From the NCBI RefSeq assembly GCF_001746295.1, contig NZ_MJAH01000005.1, positions 411,318-475,317 of the forward strand: DNA of 64,000 bases, given 5' to 3'. This DNA is from Streptomyces sp. LUP47B (lineage in GTDB: Bacteria; Actinomycetota; Actinomycetes; Streptomycetales; Streptomycetaceae). A model generated the notes under the pieces. That model had not been told where the DNA came from. It saw only the letters and a program-made list of their open reading frames with translations, and ran no database searches. The position numbers were made by a program, and so were the translations under genes. This document shows positions 52,882 through 61,340 of the stretch, piece by piece. Positions within the stretch are counted from its first letter, which is position 1; the number at the start of each line of letters is the position of its first letter.

Positions 52882-53870
52882 CGGTCCGGGTGGGGGTGAT
52901 CGGGGCCGGCGTGATGGGTGCCGATCATGTGCGGCTGCTGCACGGGTTCGTGTCGTCGGCCGAGGTCGTGGCAGTGACGGATGTCGACGGGGCGCGGGCG
53001 AGGGCCGTCGCGTCCGGCGTGCCGGGGGCGCTCGTCAGCCCCGACGCGTGGGCACTGATCGCCGATTCCCGCGTGGACGCCGTGGTGGTCGCCTCGCACG
53101 ACTCCACCCACGCGGAGCTGACCGTGGCCGCCGTGCGCGCCGGGAAGCCGGTGCTGTGCGAGAAGCCGCTGGCGCCGACGGTCGCCGAGTGCGTCGAGGT
53201 CGTACGTGAGGACGACAAGGCGGGCGGCGGGCTCGTGTCGGTGGGGTTCATGCGGCGGTTCGACCCGCCGTACGTCGCGCTGAAGGCCGCGCTGGACGAG
53301 GGCCGGTGCGGCCGGCCCAGGGTGGTGCACTGTGTGAGCCGGGGTGTGACCTCGGCACCGGGCGCGGTCAGCGAGTTCAGTGTCACCGGGTCGTCGATCC
53401 ATGAGTTCGACGTCGTGCCGTGGCTGCTGGACTCACCCGTCACCGCGGTGTCCTGGCACGCGCCCGATGGCGAGTCCGCTCCCGGTCTGCGCGACCCCCA
53501 GATCATGCTCTTGCACACCGCCGACGGCACGCTCACCACCCTCGAGACCTTCCTCAACGCCCGCTACGGGTACGAGGTCCGCTGTGAGATCGCGGGCGAG
53601 CGGGGCGCGCTGCGCCTGGCCGATCCCGCGCTGGTCGTGAGTTCTCTGGAGCGGAACCGGTCCACCGGATATCCGGCCGACTGGCGGCCCCGGTTCGCCG
53701 AGGCCTACCGGCTGGAACTGCAGGCGTGGATCGACTCGGTCGTCGCCGGACGGCCCTCGCCGCTGGCGTCCGCGCGGGACGGGCTGACCGCGTCCGCGGT
53801 CGCCGCGGCGGTCATCGCGTCGATGCGGGACGGCGGCCGGACCGTGCCCGTGTCCGTACCGGCCGAGTGA
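52878..53870 (+). CDS. Gfo/Idh/MocA oxidoreductase 2 (inositol 2-dehydrogenase-like)
   Basis: A 330-residue enzyme starting inside the previous stop (ATGA). VGVIGAGVMGADHVRLLHG is the NAD loop, CEKPLAPTVAECVEV holds the catalytic Lys, and VGFMRRFDPPYVALKAALDEG and SSIHEFDVVPWLLDSPV the substrate pocket with the His/Asp pair. The MRRFD segment and length are like myo-inositol 2-dehydrogenases (IolG). It resembles oxidoreductase 6 of this window most. Confidence 0.87.
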   Translation: MTVRVGVIGAGVMGADHVRLLHGFVSSAEVVAVTDVDGARARAVASGVPGALVSPDAWALIADSRVDAVVVASHDSTHAELTVAAVRAGKPVLCEKPLAPTVAECVEVVREDDKAGGGLVSVGFMRRFDPPYVALKAALDEGRCGRPRVVHCVSRGVTSAPGAVSEFSVTGSSIHEFDVVPWLLDSPVTAVSWHAPDGESAPGLRDPQIMLLHTADGTLTTLETFLNARYGYEVRCEIAGERGALRLADPALVVSSLERNRSTGYPADWRPRFAEAYRLELQAWIDSVVAGRPSPLASARDGLTASAVAAAVIASMRDGGRTVPVSVPAE

Positions 53871-53878
53871 GGCGTGCC

Positions 53879-54937
53879 GTGACGACACTTCCCGCGCCCC
53901 GCACCCCCGACCCCATGGCCGCACCCGCCCTCAACTGGGGTGTCATCGGGACCGGTTGGATCGCCGAGCGGTTCATCGGTTCGGTCCGGCGGCACACCCG
54001 GCAGCGGTTCACCGCCGTGGCTTCGCGCGATGCCGCCCGGGCGGAGGAGTTCGCCGCCCGACACGGGATCACGCGCGGATACGGCTCGTACGAGGAACTG
54101 GTGGCCGCCGCCGACGTCGATGTCGTGTACGTCGCCACCGAGCACACCGCCCATCTCGCCTGTGCGCGACTGGCGTTGGAGGCCGGCAAGCACGTCCTGG
54201 TCGAGAAGCCGCTCGGCCTGAACGCTGCGCAGGCGGCGCAGATCGCCGAACTCGCCGCCTCGCGTGGGCTGTTCTGCGCCGAGGCGTTGTGGACGTTCTT
54301 TCTGCCGCGCTTCGATGTCGTACGTCAGGTGCTCGACTCCGGGATGCTCGGCGAGGTGCGGTCCGTGCTGGCCGACCTCGGTGAGCACTTCGACCCCGCC
54401 GGGGGCCATCGCATCCTCCGTGCCGATCTCGCCGGCGGGCCACTGCTCGACCTCGGTACCTACCCGGTGTCGCTGGCCACCTGGGTGCTGGGCCCCGCGG
54501 AGAGCGTGCAGGCCTCGGGGCAGGCGCACCCTTCAGGGGTGAACGGGCAGATCGGTGCCGTCCTGGACGGGCGGGCCGTCGTGCACACCACGCTGTTCAG
54601 TGACACTCCGAGCACGGCGGTGATCGCGGGGACTGAGGGGACCCTCCGGCTGCCGGGGCCCTTCTACCAGCCGGGGGACGTGGTGTTCAGCCCGGCCGGA
54701 GGGGGCCCTTCACTGACGTACACCGAACCTCTTACAGGCCACGAGGGCCTGCACTTCGAGGCCGCCGAGGCAGCCCGCTGCATCCGGGACGGCCTCGTCG
54801 AGACGCCGCTGCGACCGCTCACCGACTCGGTCGCCACGCTGCGGGTGATGGACGAGATCAGAAGACGGTGCGGAATCGTCTTCCCCGGTGAACAAGACGA
54901 ACAGCCGGACCGGACCCGGGGGCGGACAGCGCTCTAG
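53879..54937 (+). CDS. Gfo/Idh/MocA oxidoreductase 3 (dihydrodiol/xylose dehydrogenase-like)
   Basis: A 352-residue enzyme from GTG 53879, 8 bases after the previous stop. WGVIGTGWIAERFIGSVRRH is the nucleotide site, VEKPLGLNAAQAAQIAELA the catalytic region, ALWTFFLPRFDVVRQVLDSG and GGPLLDLGTYPVSLATWVLG the substrate domain, all typical of the D-xylose/trans-dihydrodiol dehydrogenase branch. Its TAG stop shares CTAG with the stop of the convergent LacI gene. Confidence 0.9.
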   Translation: MTTLPAPRTPDPMAAPALNWGVIGTGWIAERFIGSVRRHTRQRFTAVASRDAARAEEFAARHGITRGYGSYEELVAAADVDVVYVATEHTAHLACARLALEAGKHVLVEKPLGLNAAQAAQIAELAASRGLFCAEALWTFFLPRFDVVRQVLDSGMLGEVRSVLADLGEHFDPAGGHRILRADLAGGPLLDLGTYPVSLATWVLGPAESVQASGQAHPSGVNGQIGAVLDGRAVVHTTLFSDTPSTAVIAGTEGTLRLPGPFYQPGDVVFSPAGGGPSLTYTEPLTGHEGLHFEAAEAARCIRDGLVETPLRPLTDSVATLRVMDEIRRRCGIVFPGEQDEQPDRTRGRTAL

Positions 54938-55953
54938 TACGGCATGTTGTACGGCGTCACCACCTGTATCGCCGAAGGCGTCGTCGGTCCCGCCGGCGGC
55001 AACGCCCCGTGCGCCCGCATCACGATGTGGCACGCCTCCCGCATGTCCTGCCGCAGGTCGTGATGGAGGACCGCCGACAGGCGGTGTTCCCGCAGCAGCC
55101 GGTCGTTGTCGTGGTCCAGGTCGTGGGCCACGAACACCGCGCACTCCCTGCCCAGGTCCTCGAAGGCCCGGAGGGTGGCGATGTTGCCGCCGCCGATGGA
55201 GTAGACCGCCCGGATCTCCGGATCCCGCTCCAGCGCGGCCCTGACCAGGTCGTACTGCGTGGCGTCCAGGCCCTGTCCCTCGGCGATCTCCACCAACGCG
55301 CGTTCCGGGTGCCGGGTGCGCATCGCGCTGCGGAACCCCATCTCGCGCTCCTCCTCGTTGCGGAAGAAGCCGCTGCTGAGGCTGGTGAGGACGTTGCCGG
55401 GGCGGTCGCCGAGCCACTGGCCCATGAGGTAGGCGGCGGTCGTTCCCGCCGCCCGGTTGTCGATGCCCACGTAGGCGAGGCGGGCCGTGGAGGGCAGGTC
55501 GGTGACCAGGGTGACCACGGGAATGCCCGCCTCCGCGAGCCGGCCGACCGCGGCCGCGACCTCGGGGACGTCGGGCGCCTTGAGGATCACGCCCTGGGAG
55601 CCGCGACGGGCTATCCGGTCGAGGGTCTTCGTCAGCTCCGCGCCGGGGCCCGTCTCGCGGAAGTGGAAACGGGAGCGCAGAACGGCGGGATGCAGCGCGG
55701 GCAGCTCGGCCTCCAGGGCCGCGCGGACGGCCGTGGAAAAGCGTTCCGGCGTCTGCATCACTATGTCGATCATGAACGTGCGGCCGACCAGCCGGACCTG
55801 GGTGCGCTGCCGGTCCAGATCGGTGATCGCCTGGCGGACCTCGCGGGCGGTGTTCTCCCGGACCCCTCCCCTGCTGTTCAGGACCCGGTCGACGGTGGCC
55901 TCGCTCAGCCCCGCCTGACGTGCGATTTCCCGGATCGGGTACGGGTGGCCCAC
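54934..55953 (-). CDS. LacI family transcriptional regulator (second)
   Basis: A 339-residue regulator from GTG 55953, which has AAGGAG seven bases upstream. An ATG at 56013 gives a longer frame but has no ribosome site and lies in the operator. The DNA-binding head is PIREIARQAGLSEATVDRVL and the core has FMIDIVMQTPERFSTAVRAAL, GSQGVILKAPDVPEV and VYSIGGGNIATLRAFED. This periplasmic-binding branch often senses cyclitols or rhizopine-like sugars. It is divergent from the PhyH-led operon. Confidence 0.9.
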   Translation of the reverse strand: MGHPYPIREIARQAGLSEATVDRVLNSRGGVRENTAREVRQAITDLDRQRTQVRLVGRTFMIDIVMQTPERFSTAVRAALEAELPALHPAVLRSRFHFRETGPGAELTKTLDRIARRGSQGVILKAPDVPEVAAAVGRLAEAGIPVVTLVTDLPSTARLAYVGIDNRAAGTTAAYLMGQWLGDRPGNVLTSLSSGFFRNEEEREMGFRSAMRTRHPERALVEIAEGQGLDATQYDLVRAALERDPEIRAVYSIGGGNIATLRAFEDLGRECAVFVAHDLDHDNDRLLREHRLSAVLHHDLRQDMREACHIVMRAHGALPPAGPTTPSAIQVVTPYNMPY

Positions 55954-56006
55954 GCGTCTGCTCCTTGAGGGGTTTTTGATGGCTGCCTGCTGGTTGTTCG
56001 ACGGCT

Positions 56007-56026
56007 TTGTCATGACAAGAATGACA
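56007..56026. promoter_or_regulatory. Operator-like TGTCA repeats between lacI-2 and the PhyH gene
   Basis: TTGTCATGACAA at 56007-56018 is a perfect 12-base palindrome and a further TGACA follows at 56022-56026. It lies midway in the 107-base divergent region, 35 bases before the PhyH start, so it can act on both promoters. Confidence 0.65.
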
Positions 56027-56060
56027 GCGCTGAGTCGCCCCTGTCACCGAGAGGACGCCG

Positions 56061-57227
56061 ATGTCCTTCACCGCCGTACACCGCCGCGCCTGGCTGTCCG
56101 AGCAGGACTGCGACCTCGACTCGTTCCGCGCGCTCGTCGAGCGGACGGCCGATCCCGCCGAGTACCCGCACGCCACCGCCGTGGAGCGGAACGTCCTGCT
56201 GTACGACGCCGAGCGCGTCCGCGGCGCCAAGGACCGCAGGGAGGTGCAGGAGGAGCTGGTGCGGGCCCTGAGCGACGGCCCCGGGGTCGTGGTCTTCCAG
56301 GGGGCGTTCCCCGATCACGCGGTCGTCGACCGGTTCACCGAGGTCTTCGACTCACTGATCCGCGAGCAGTACGCGGCGGGCACGACCGCGGGCGACCACT
56401 TCGCGAAGCCCGGTGCCAACGAGCGGGTGTGGAACGCGCTGGAGAAGGCGGCCCTCTACGACCCCTCGGCGTTCGCCGACTACTACGCCAACCCGGTCCT
56501 CGCCCTGGCGTCCGAGGCCTGGCTCGGCCCCGGTTACCAGGTCACCTCGCAGGTCAACGTGGTCAACCCGGGCGGCCTCGCGCAGACCGTGCACCGCGAC
56601 TACCACCTCGGCTTCCTCTCCGACGAGGTCGCCGCGGCCTATCCGGCGCACGTACACCGTCTGTCTCCCGTACTCACGCTCCAGGGCGCGGTCGCGCACT
56701 GCGACATGCCGGTGGAGTCGGGGCCGACGCTGTACCTGCCGTTCTCGCAGCTGTTCGAGCCCGGGTATCTGGCATGGCGGCGGCCGGAGTTCCAGGCGTA
56801 CTTCAAGGAGCACCACGTCCAGCTGCCGCTCGCGAAGGGCGACGCCGTCTTCTTCAACCCGGCGCTGTTCCACGCGGCCGGGACCAACCGCACCACCGGC
56901 GTGCGGCGCATGGCCAATCTCCTGCAGGTGTCCTCGGCCTTCGGGCGCGCCATGGAGACCGTGGACCGGGAGGCGGTGTCGAACGCCGTCTATCCGGCGC
57001 TGCTGCGCCGCAAGACCGACGGCGCCGACGCGGAGTGGCTGGACAACGTGATCGCCGCGAGCGCCGAGGGCTACCCCTTCCCCACCAATCTCGACAGCGA
57101 CCCCCCGGTCGACGGACTCGCCCCGCCCTCCCAGGCGGACCTCGTACGGCGGGCGCTCGCCGAGGGCTGGAACCCCCGGACCCTCAGGGACGAGCTGCGC
57201 GCGGGCGCCGACCGGCGTACGAGCTGA
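56061..57227 (+). CDS. Phytanoyl-CoA dioxygenase (PhyH) family protein
   Basis: A 388-residue Fe(II)/2-oxoglutarate enzyme candidate from ATG 56061 (AGAGGA five bases upstream). GPGVVVFQGAFPDHAVVDRF opens the fold, HRDYHLGF provides the His-x-Asp iron pair, FFNPALFHAAGTNRT the distal His, and Arg in TGVRRMANLLQ the co-substrate anchor. It leads an operon with an SDR and two Gfo/Idh/MocA enzymes, so hydroxylation or oxidative demethylation of a sugar or cyclitol is plausible but unproven. Confidence 0.87.
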   Translation: MSFTAVHRRAWLSEQDCDLDSFRALVERTADPAEYPHATAVERNVLLYDAERVRGAKDRREVQEELVRALSDGPGVVVFQGAFPDHAVVDRFTEVFDSLIREQYAAGTTAGDHFAKPGANERVWNALEKAALYDPSAFADYYANPVLALASEAWLGPGYQVTSQVNVVNPGGLAQTVHRDYHLGFLSDEVAAAYPAHVHRLSPVLTLQGAVAHCDMPVESGPTLYLPFSQLFEPGYLAWRRPEFQAYFKEHHVQLPLAKGDAVFFNPALFHAAGTNRTTGVRRMANLLQVSSAFGRAMETVDREAVSNAVYPALLRRKTDGADAEWLDNVIAASAEGYPFPTNLDSDPPVDGLAPPSQADLVRRALAEGWNPRTLRDELRAGADRRTS

Positions 57228-57264
57228 ATCGGCGCCGCACAAGCTGAAAGGTACTGGCACATTC

Positions 57265-58041
57265 ATGGGACTTCTCGACGACAAGGTCGTCCTCGTCAAC
57301 GGCGGCAGCCAGGGCGTCGGTGCCGCCATCGCCCGGGCCGCGGTCCGCGAGGGCGCGGTCGTGGCCGTGACCGGCCGCCGCCCCGAGCCCGGTGCGGCGC
57401 TGGTGGCGGAACTGGAGGCGGCCGGCGGCAAGGCACTGTTCGTCCGTGCCGACCTCGCCGACGCGGAGCAGGCCAGGGCGTCCGTCACCCGGGTCGTCGA
57501 GGCGTACGGCCGTGTCGACTGCCTGGTGAACTCCGCCGGGCTCACCTCCCGGGGCACGCTCCTCGACACCACGCCCGAGCTGTTCGACCAGCACATCGCC
57601 ATCAACCTCAAGGCGCCCTTCTTCGCCATGCAGGCGGCGGTGGCGGACATGGTCGGCCGCAAGGCGCCCGGCACGGTCGTCAACATCATCACGTCATCGG
57701 CGCACGGCGGGCAGTCGTTCCTCGCGCCCTACGTCGCCGCCAAGGCCGGCCTGATGGGCCTCACCCGCAACGCCGCGCACGCCCACCGCTGGGACCGGGT
57801 CCGGATCAACGGCCTCAACATCGGCTGGACGGCGACAGAGGGCGAGGACGCCACCCAGAAGACCTTCCACGGCGCCGGCGACGACTGGCGTGAGGAGGCC
57901 GCGGCCAAGCTCCCGATGGGCAAGCTCGGCCAGCCCGACGAGATCGCCGACTTCGTGGTCCTCCTGCTGTCCGACCGGTCGGGCGTGGTGACCGGTTCGG
58001 TGATCGACTGGGACCAGAACGTCCTCGGCGGCCTCGACTGA
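57265..58041 (+). CDS. Classical SDR oxidoreductase
   Basis: A 258-residue short-chain dehydrogenase. The cofactor loop is VNGGSQGVGAAIARAAVREG (TGxxxGxG variant), NSAG is the middle motif, Ser-Tyr-Lys of the active site are in ITSSAHGGQSF, YVAAK at about 155-159, and the tail SGVVTGSVIDWDQNVLGG is typical. The third-base use equals that of its neighbours. Follows the PhyH gene by 37 bases in the same operon; probably oxidises or reduces a sugar hydroxyl. Confidence 0.92.
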   Translation: MGLLDDKVVLVNGGSQGVGAAIARAAVREGAVVAVTGRRPEPGAALVAELEAAGGKALFVRADLADAEQARASVTRVVEAYGRVDCLVNSAGLTSRGTLLDTTPELFDQHIAINLKAPFFAMQAAVADMVGRKAPGTVVNIITSSAHGGQSFLAPYVAAKAGLMGLTRNAAHAHRWDRVRINGLNIGWTATEGEDATQKTFHGAGDDWREEAAAKLPMGKLGQPDEIADFVVLLLSDRSGVVTGSVIDWDQNVLGGLD

Positions 58042-58102
58042 CCCCTTCACCCGAGTTGAGAAACACCGCTCGCAAGAACCACCCTCAAGGAGCTGCACCC
58101 TC

Positions 58103-59107
58103 ATGCGCATCGGAATCCTCGGCCTCGGCCGCATCGGCGCCTTCCACGCCGAGACCCTCTCCGGACTCGACGCCGTCGAGTCACTCGTGCTCACCGACCC
58201 CTTCGCGGAGGCCGCCAAGTCCGCCGCGGAGCGGTTCGGCGGCGAGGTCGTGGACTCGCCCGAGGCCCTGCTGGCCGCCGGCGTGGACGGCATCGTGGTC
58301 GCGGCGGCGACGGACGCCCACCCCAAGCTGATCCTGGCCGGAGTCGAAGCCGGCATCCCCGTCTTCTGTGAGAAGCCCGTCGCCAAGCACATGAGCGAGG
58401 GCGTCGACGTCCTCCGGGCCGTCGAGGGCAGCGACGTACCGATCCAGATCGGCTACAACCGCCGCTTCGACACCGGTTTCGTCAACGCCCGGGCCGCCGT
58501 GCAGAGCGGCGAGCTGGGCAAGCTGCACACCGTGCGCTCGACCACGCTGGACCCGGCCCCGCCGCCGGCCGCGTACATCGCCGCCTCCGGGGGCATCTTC
58601 CGGGACTGCTCGGTGCACGACTTCGACATCATCCGCTGGGTGACCGGCCGCGAGGTCGTCGAGGTGTACGCCGTCGGCGGCAACCGGGGTGCCGACTTCA
58701 TCAAGGCGGCGGGCGACGCCGACACCACCGGCGCGATCCTCACCCTCGACGACGGCACGATCGCGGTGGTCTCCAACTCCCGCCACAACGCCCGGGGTTA
58801 CGACGTCCGCATGGAGATCCACGGCTTCACGGACTCCATCGCCGTCGGCTTGGAGGACAAGCTCCCGCTGCGCTCGGTGGAGCCCGGCGTGACCTTCCCG
58901 GCGGGCACCCCGCACGACTTCTTCATGGACCGCTTCACGGCCGCCTACCGCGCCGAACTCACGGCGTTCACCGAGGTCGTGGCGGGCACCCGGCCCTCGC
59001 CGTGCACGATCGCGGACGCCCTGGAGGCGGGCTGGATCGCCGAGGCGTGCACGTTGTCGCTGCACGAGCACCGCCCGGTGACGATCGCCGAGGTCCGCTC
59101 CGCCTGA
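58103..59107 (+). CDS. iolG: Gfo/Idh/MocA oxidoreductase 4 (inositol 2-dehydrogenase)
   Basis: A 334-residue enzyme from ATG 58103 (AAGGAG 10 bases upstream). RIGILGLGRIGAFHAETLS is the NAD site, CEKPVAKHMSEGVDV the catalytic Lys loop, IGYNRRFDTGFVNARAAVQSGELG and GIFRDCSVHDFDIIRWVTGREV the pocket with the catalytic Asp and His pair. The YNRRFD and SVHDFD motifs are those of inositol 2-dehydrogenases, which turn myo-inositol into 2-inosose. Symbol is by family resemblance. Confidence 0.85.
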   Translation: MRIGILGLGRIGAFHAETLSGLDAVESLVLTDPFAEAAKSAAERFGGEVVDSPEALLAAGVDGIVVAAATDAHPKLILAGVEAGIPVFCEKPVAKHMSEGVDVLRAVEGSDVPIQIGYNRRFDTGFVNARAAVQSGELGKLHTVRSTTLDPAPPPAAYIAASGGIFRDCSVHDFDIIRWVTGREVVEVYAVGGNRGADFIKAAGDADTTGAILTLDDGTIAVVSNSRHNARGYDVRMEIHGFTDSIAVGLEDKLPLRSVEPGVTFPAGTPHDFFMDRFTAAYRAELTAFTEVVAGTRPSPCTIADALEAGWIAEACTLSLHEHRPVTIAEVRSA

Positions 59108-59313
59108 GTCGCCGCCCGCGTCCCGGGCGCCCGGGCCCCGGGACGCCGGCGCACGAACGCTCCGGCCCTCGCGCCCGTTCACTGCGAACCGTGGCCGTCG
59201 TGCGCGCCACGGCCGAGCGGCCTGGTCCTGGCCCACGCCCAGGACCTCGTGCACGGCGCACGCTGATCCGGCAGGACCCCCCGTCCTGCCGCCGTCGAGG
59301 AGGAACCGCGGAC

Positions 59314-60315
59314 ATGAGCGAACCACTGCGCATCGGAGTACTGGGAGCCGCGCGGATCAGCGGCTCCTCGCTCATCGGGCCGGCCCGGGAGACCGGTCAC
59401 CGGGTCGTCGCGGTGGCCGCACGCGACCGGTCCCGCGCCGAGGCCTACGCGGCCGAGCACGGCGTGGAGCGGGTGGCGGGGTCGTACACCGAGCTGATCG
59501 CCGACCCCGAGGTCGAGGTCGTCTACAACCCGCTCGCCAACGGTCTGCACGGGCCGTGGAACCTCGCGGCGCTCGACGCCGGCAAACACGTCCTGAGCGA
59601 GAAGCCGTCGGCGAGCAACGCCGAGGAGGCCGCGGAGGTGCGGGAGGCGGCCGCGAAGGCCGGCACGGTCTTCATGGAGGCCTTCCACTACCTCTTCCAC
59701 CCGGTCACCCGGCGGCTCCACGAAATCCTCGCGAGCGGTGAGATCGGCGAGCTGCGGCACGTGGAGGCCATGGTCGCGATCCCGGCGCCCGCGGACACCG
59801 ATCCGCGCTGGTCGCTGCCGCTGGCCGGCGGCGCGGCGATGGACCTCGGCTGCTACAGCCTGCACGCGCTGCGCATGCTGGCCCCCTGGGCGGGCGGCGC
59901 ACCGCGGCTGGTCTCCGCGCGGGGCGGGCAGCGGGCGGGGGCGCCCGGCGTCGACGAGTGGCTCGACGCCGACCTGGCCTTCCCCGGCGGCGCGACGGGG
60001 TCGGCGCGCTGCCACATGGCGTACGACGGGCTGGAGATGAGCTGCCGGATCGTTGGCTCACGGGGCGAGATCCGCGCGCCCAACTTCGTGCTGCCGCAGC
60101 GGGACGACCGGGTCGTGGTGAGCACCGGAGACGGCGAGCGCACCGAGCGGCTCGGCACGCGGTCGTCGTACACCTACCAGCTGGAGGCGTTCGCGGACCG
60201 GGTGCGCGGGGGCGCCCCGCTGCCGCTGGACGCGGACGACGCGGTGGCGACGATGACGCTGATCGACGCCGCCTACCGGGCGGCCGGGTTCGAGCCGCGG
60301 CCGCGCGTGTCCTAG
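59314..60315 (+). CDS. Gfo/Idh/MocA oxidoreductase 5 (dihydrodiol/glucose-fructose type)
   Basis: A 333-residue enzyme from ATG 59314 (GAGGAGG upstream). LRIGVLGAARISGSSLIGPA is the cofactor loop, SEKPSASNAEEAAEV the catalytic Lys, AFHYLFHPVTRRLHEILASGEIG and GGAAMDLGCYSLHALRMLAP the substrate domain. The DLGCYSLH motif is that of glucose-fructose oxidoreductase and dihydrodiol dehydrogenase relatives. The 206-base gap before it contains no gene. Its stop shares CTAG with the convergent TPR gene. Confidence 0.9.
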   Translation: MSEPLRIGVLGAARISGSSLIGPARETGHRVVAVAARDRSRAEAYAAEHGVERVAGSYTELIADPEVEVVYNPLANGLHGPWNLAALDAGKHVLSEKPSASNAEEAAEVREAAAKAGTVFMEAFHYLFHPVTRRLHEILASGEIGELRHVEAMVAIPAPADTDPRWSLPLAGGAAMDLGCYSLHALRMLAPWAGGAPRLVSARGGQRAGAPGVDEWLDADLAFPGGATGSARCHMAYDGLEMSCRIVGSRGEIRAPNFVLPQRDDRVVVSTGDGERTERLGTRSSYTYQLEAFADRVRGGAPLPLDADDAVATMTLIDAAYRAAGFEPRPRVS

Positions 60316-61208
60316 CTGTCGCGCAGCTCGGCCAGGCAGTCCAGCGCCGAGGTCAACTCGCCGACGCCGTGCGGCTTGCGGGCCTCGGCCAGCGCCTCCA
60401 CGGCGCACGCGCCGGCCTCGGCCGGGTCGCCGGTGGCGCTGTGGCAGCGGGCGAGGTCGACCAGAAGCCGTACACGCAACGGCAGAACGATCTCGGGAAC
60501 GGCCCACGCGAGCGGTCCCCGAAGCGCCTCCCGGGCCTCCGGACCCACGCCCAGCGCGTCTTCGTACCGGCCCAACGCCCGCAGTACACCGACCAGTTCG
60601 GAAAGCACCTGCGGCCGCACCAACTCGACGTGCGCCAACTCCCTGAGCGACATGGCGGCGAGCAGCGCCGCGCACTCCTCGTAGACGGCCACGGACTCCT
60701 CTCTGCGGCCGGCCGCGGCGAGCACCATCCCGTACGTCCGCAGCGCGCCGGGCAGACTGCCCAGTGCCCGGTCGCGGCGGTCGAGGGAGGGCAGAACGCG
60801 GTACGCCTCCACGCACGCGTGTGCCACCGACACGGCCTCCTCGGTCCGGCCGACGCCCGCGAGCGCCTGCGCCCGCACGTCGCGGACGAAGGCGGTCAGC
60901 GCACGGGACGCCTCGCCCGGTACGGCGGTCGCCGCCGTGCACGCCTCCTCGAAGCGGCCGGACAGCAGCAACGCGTGGGCTCGCAGCGCCAGGGCACGGC
61001 TCAGCCCCTCCGTGTCGGCCGTCCCGCGGTAGACCTCGACCGCCTCCTCGGCCCAGGCCAGCCGTCGCGCGGGCGACGGCGGCGGCAGCCCCGCCCAGGA
61101 AGGCCTGACGCAGGACGACAGCGCGGCCCCCAACAGCGGTCCGCCCTTCTCCGGCGCCCATTTGGCCGCCGCGCGCGGCAACGGCAACAATATCCGTACG
61201 AGTCCCAT
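60312..61208 (-). CDS. TPR-like helical protein, function unknown
   Basis: A 298-residue protein from ATG 61208. It is almost entirely helical, with tetratricopeptide-like pairs: AWAEEAVEVYRGTADTEGLS, RALALRAHALLLSGRFEEAC, MVLAAAGRREESVAVYEECA, LVGVLRALGRYEDALGVGPE and LLVDLARCHSATGDPAEAGA. These resemble the TPR tails of regulators and NB-ARC proteins in Streptomyces but no other domain is present. Probably a protein-protein interaction scaffold. Its place between sugar genes on opposite strands gives no further clue. Confidence 0.75.
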   Translation of the reverse strand: MGLVRILLPLPRAAAKWAPEKGGPLLGAALSSCVRPSWAGLPPPSPARRLAWAEEAVEVYRGTADTEGLSRALALRAHALLLSGRFEEACTAATAVPGEASRALTAFVRDVRAQALAGVGRTEEAVSVAHACVEAYRVLPSLDRRDRALGSLPGALRTYGMVLAAAGRREESVAVYEECAALLAAMSLRELAHVELVRPQVLSELVGVLRALGRYEDALGVGPEAREALRGPLAWAVPEIVLPLRVRLLVDLARCHSATGDPAEAGACAVEALAEARKPHGVGELTSALDCLAELRDS

Positions 61209-61340
61209 ACGCACCCCCTCGCCGCCCCGCCGAGGACAGCCGCGCCATGGTGGCACAGGGCATCACGCCGATGGCGCGATTCACCGAGTACGTAGCGAGC
61301 ACGGGGGAACTTCGCCGAACTCTCCTTGTACGAAGCGAAG

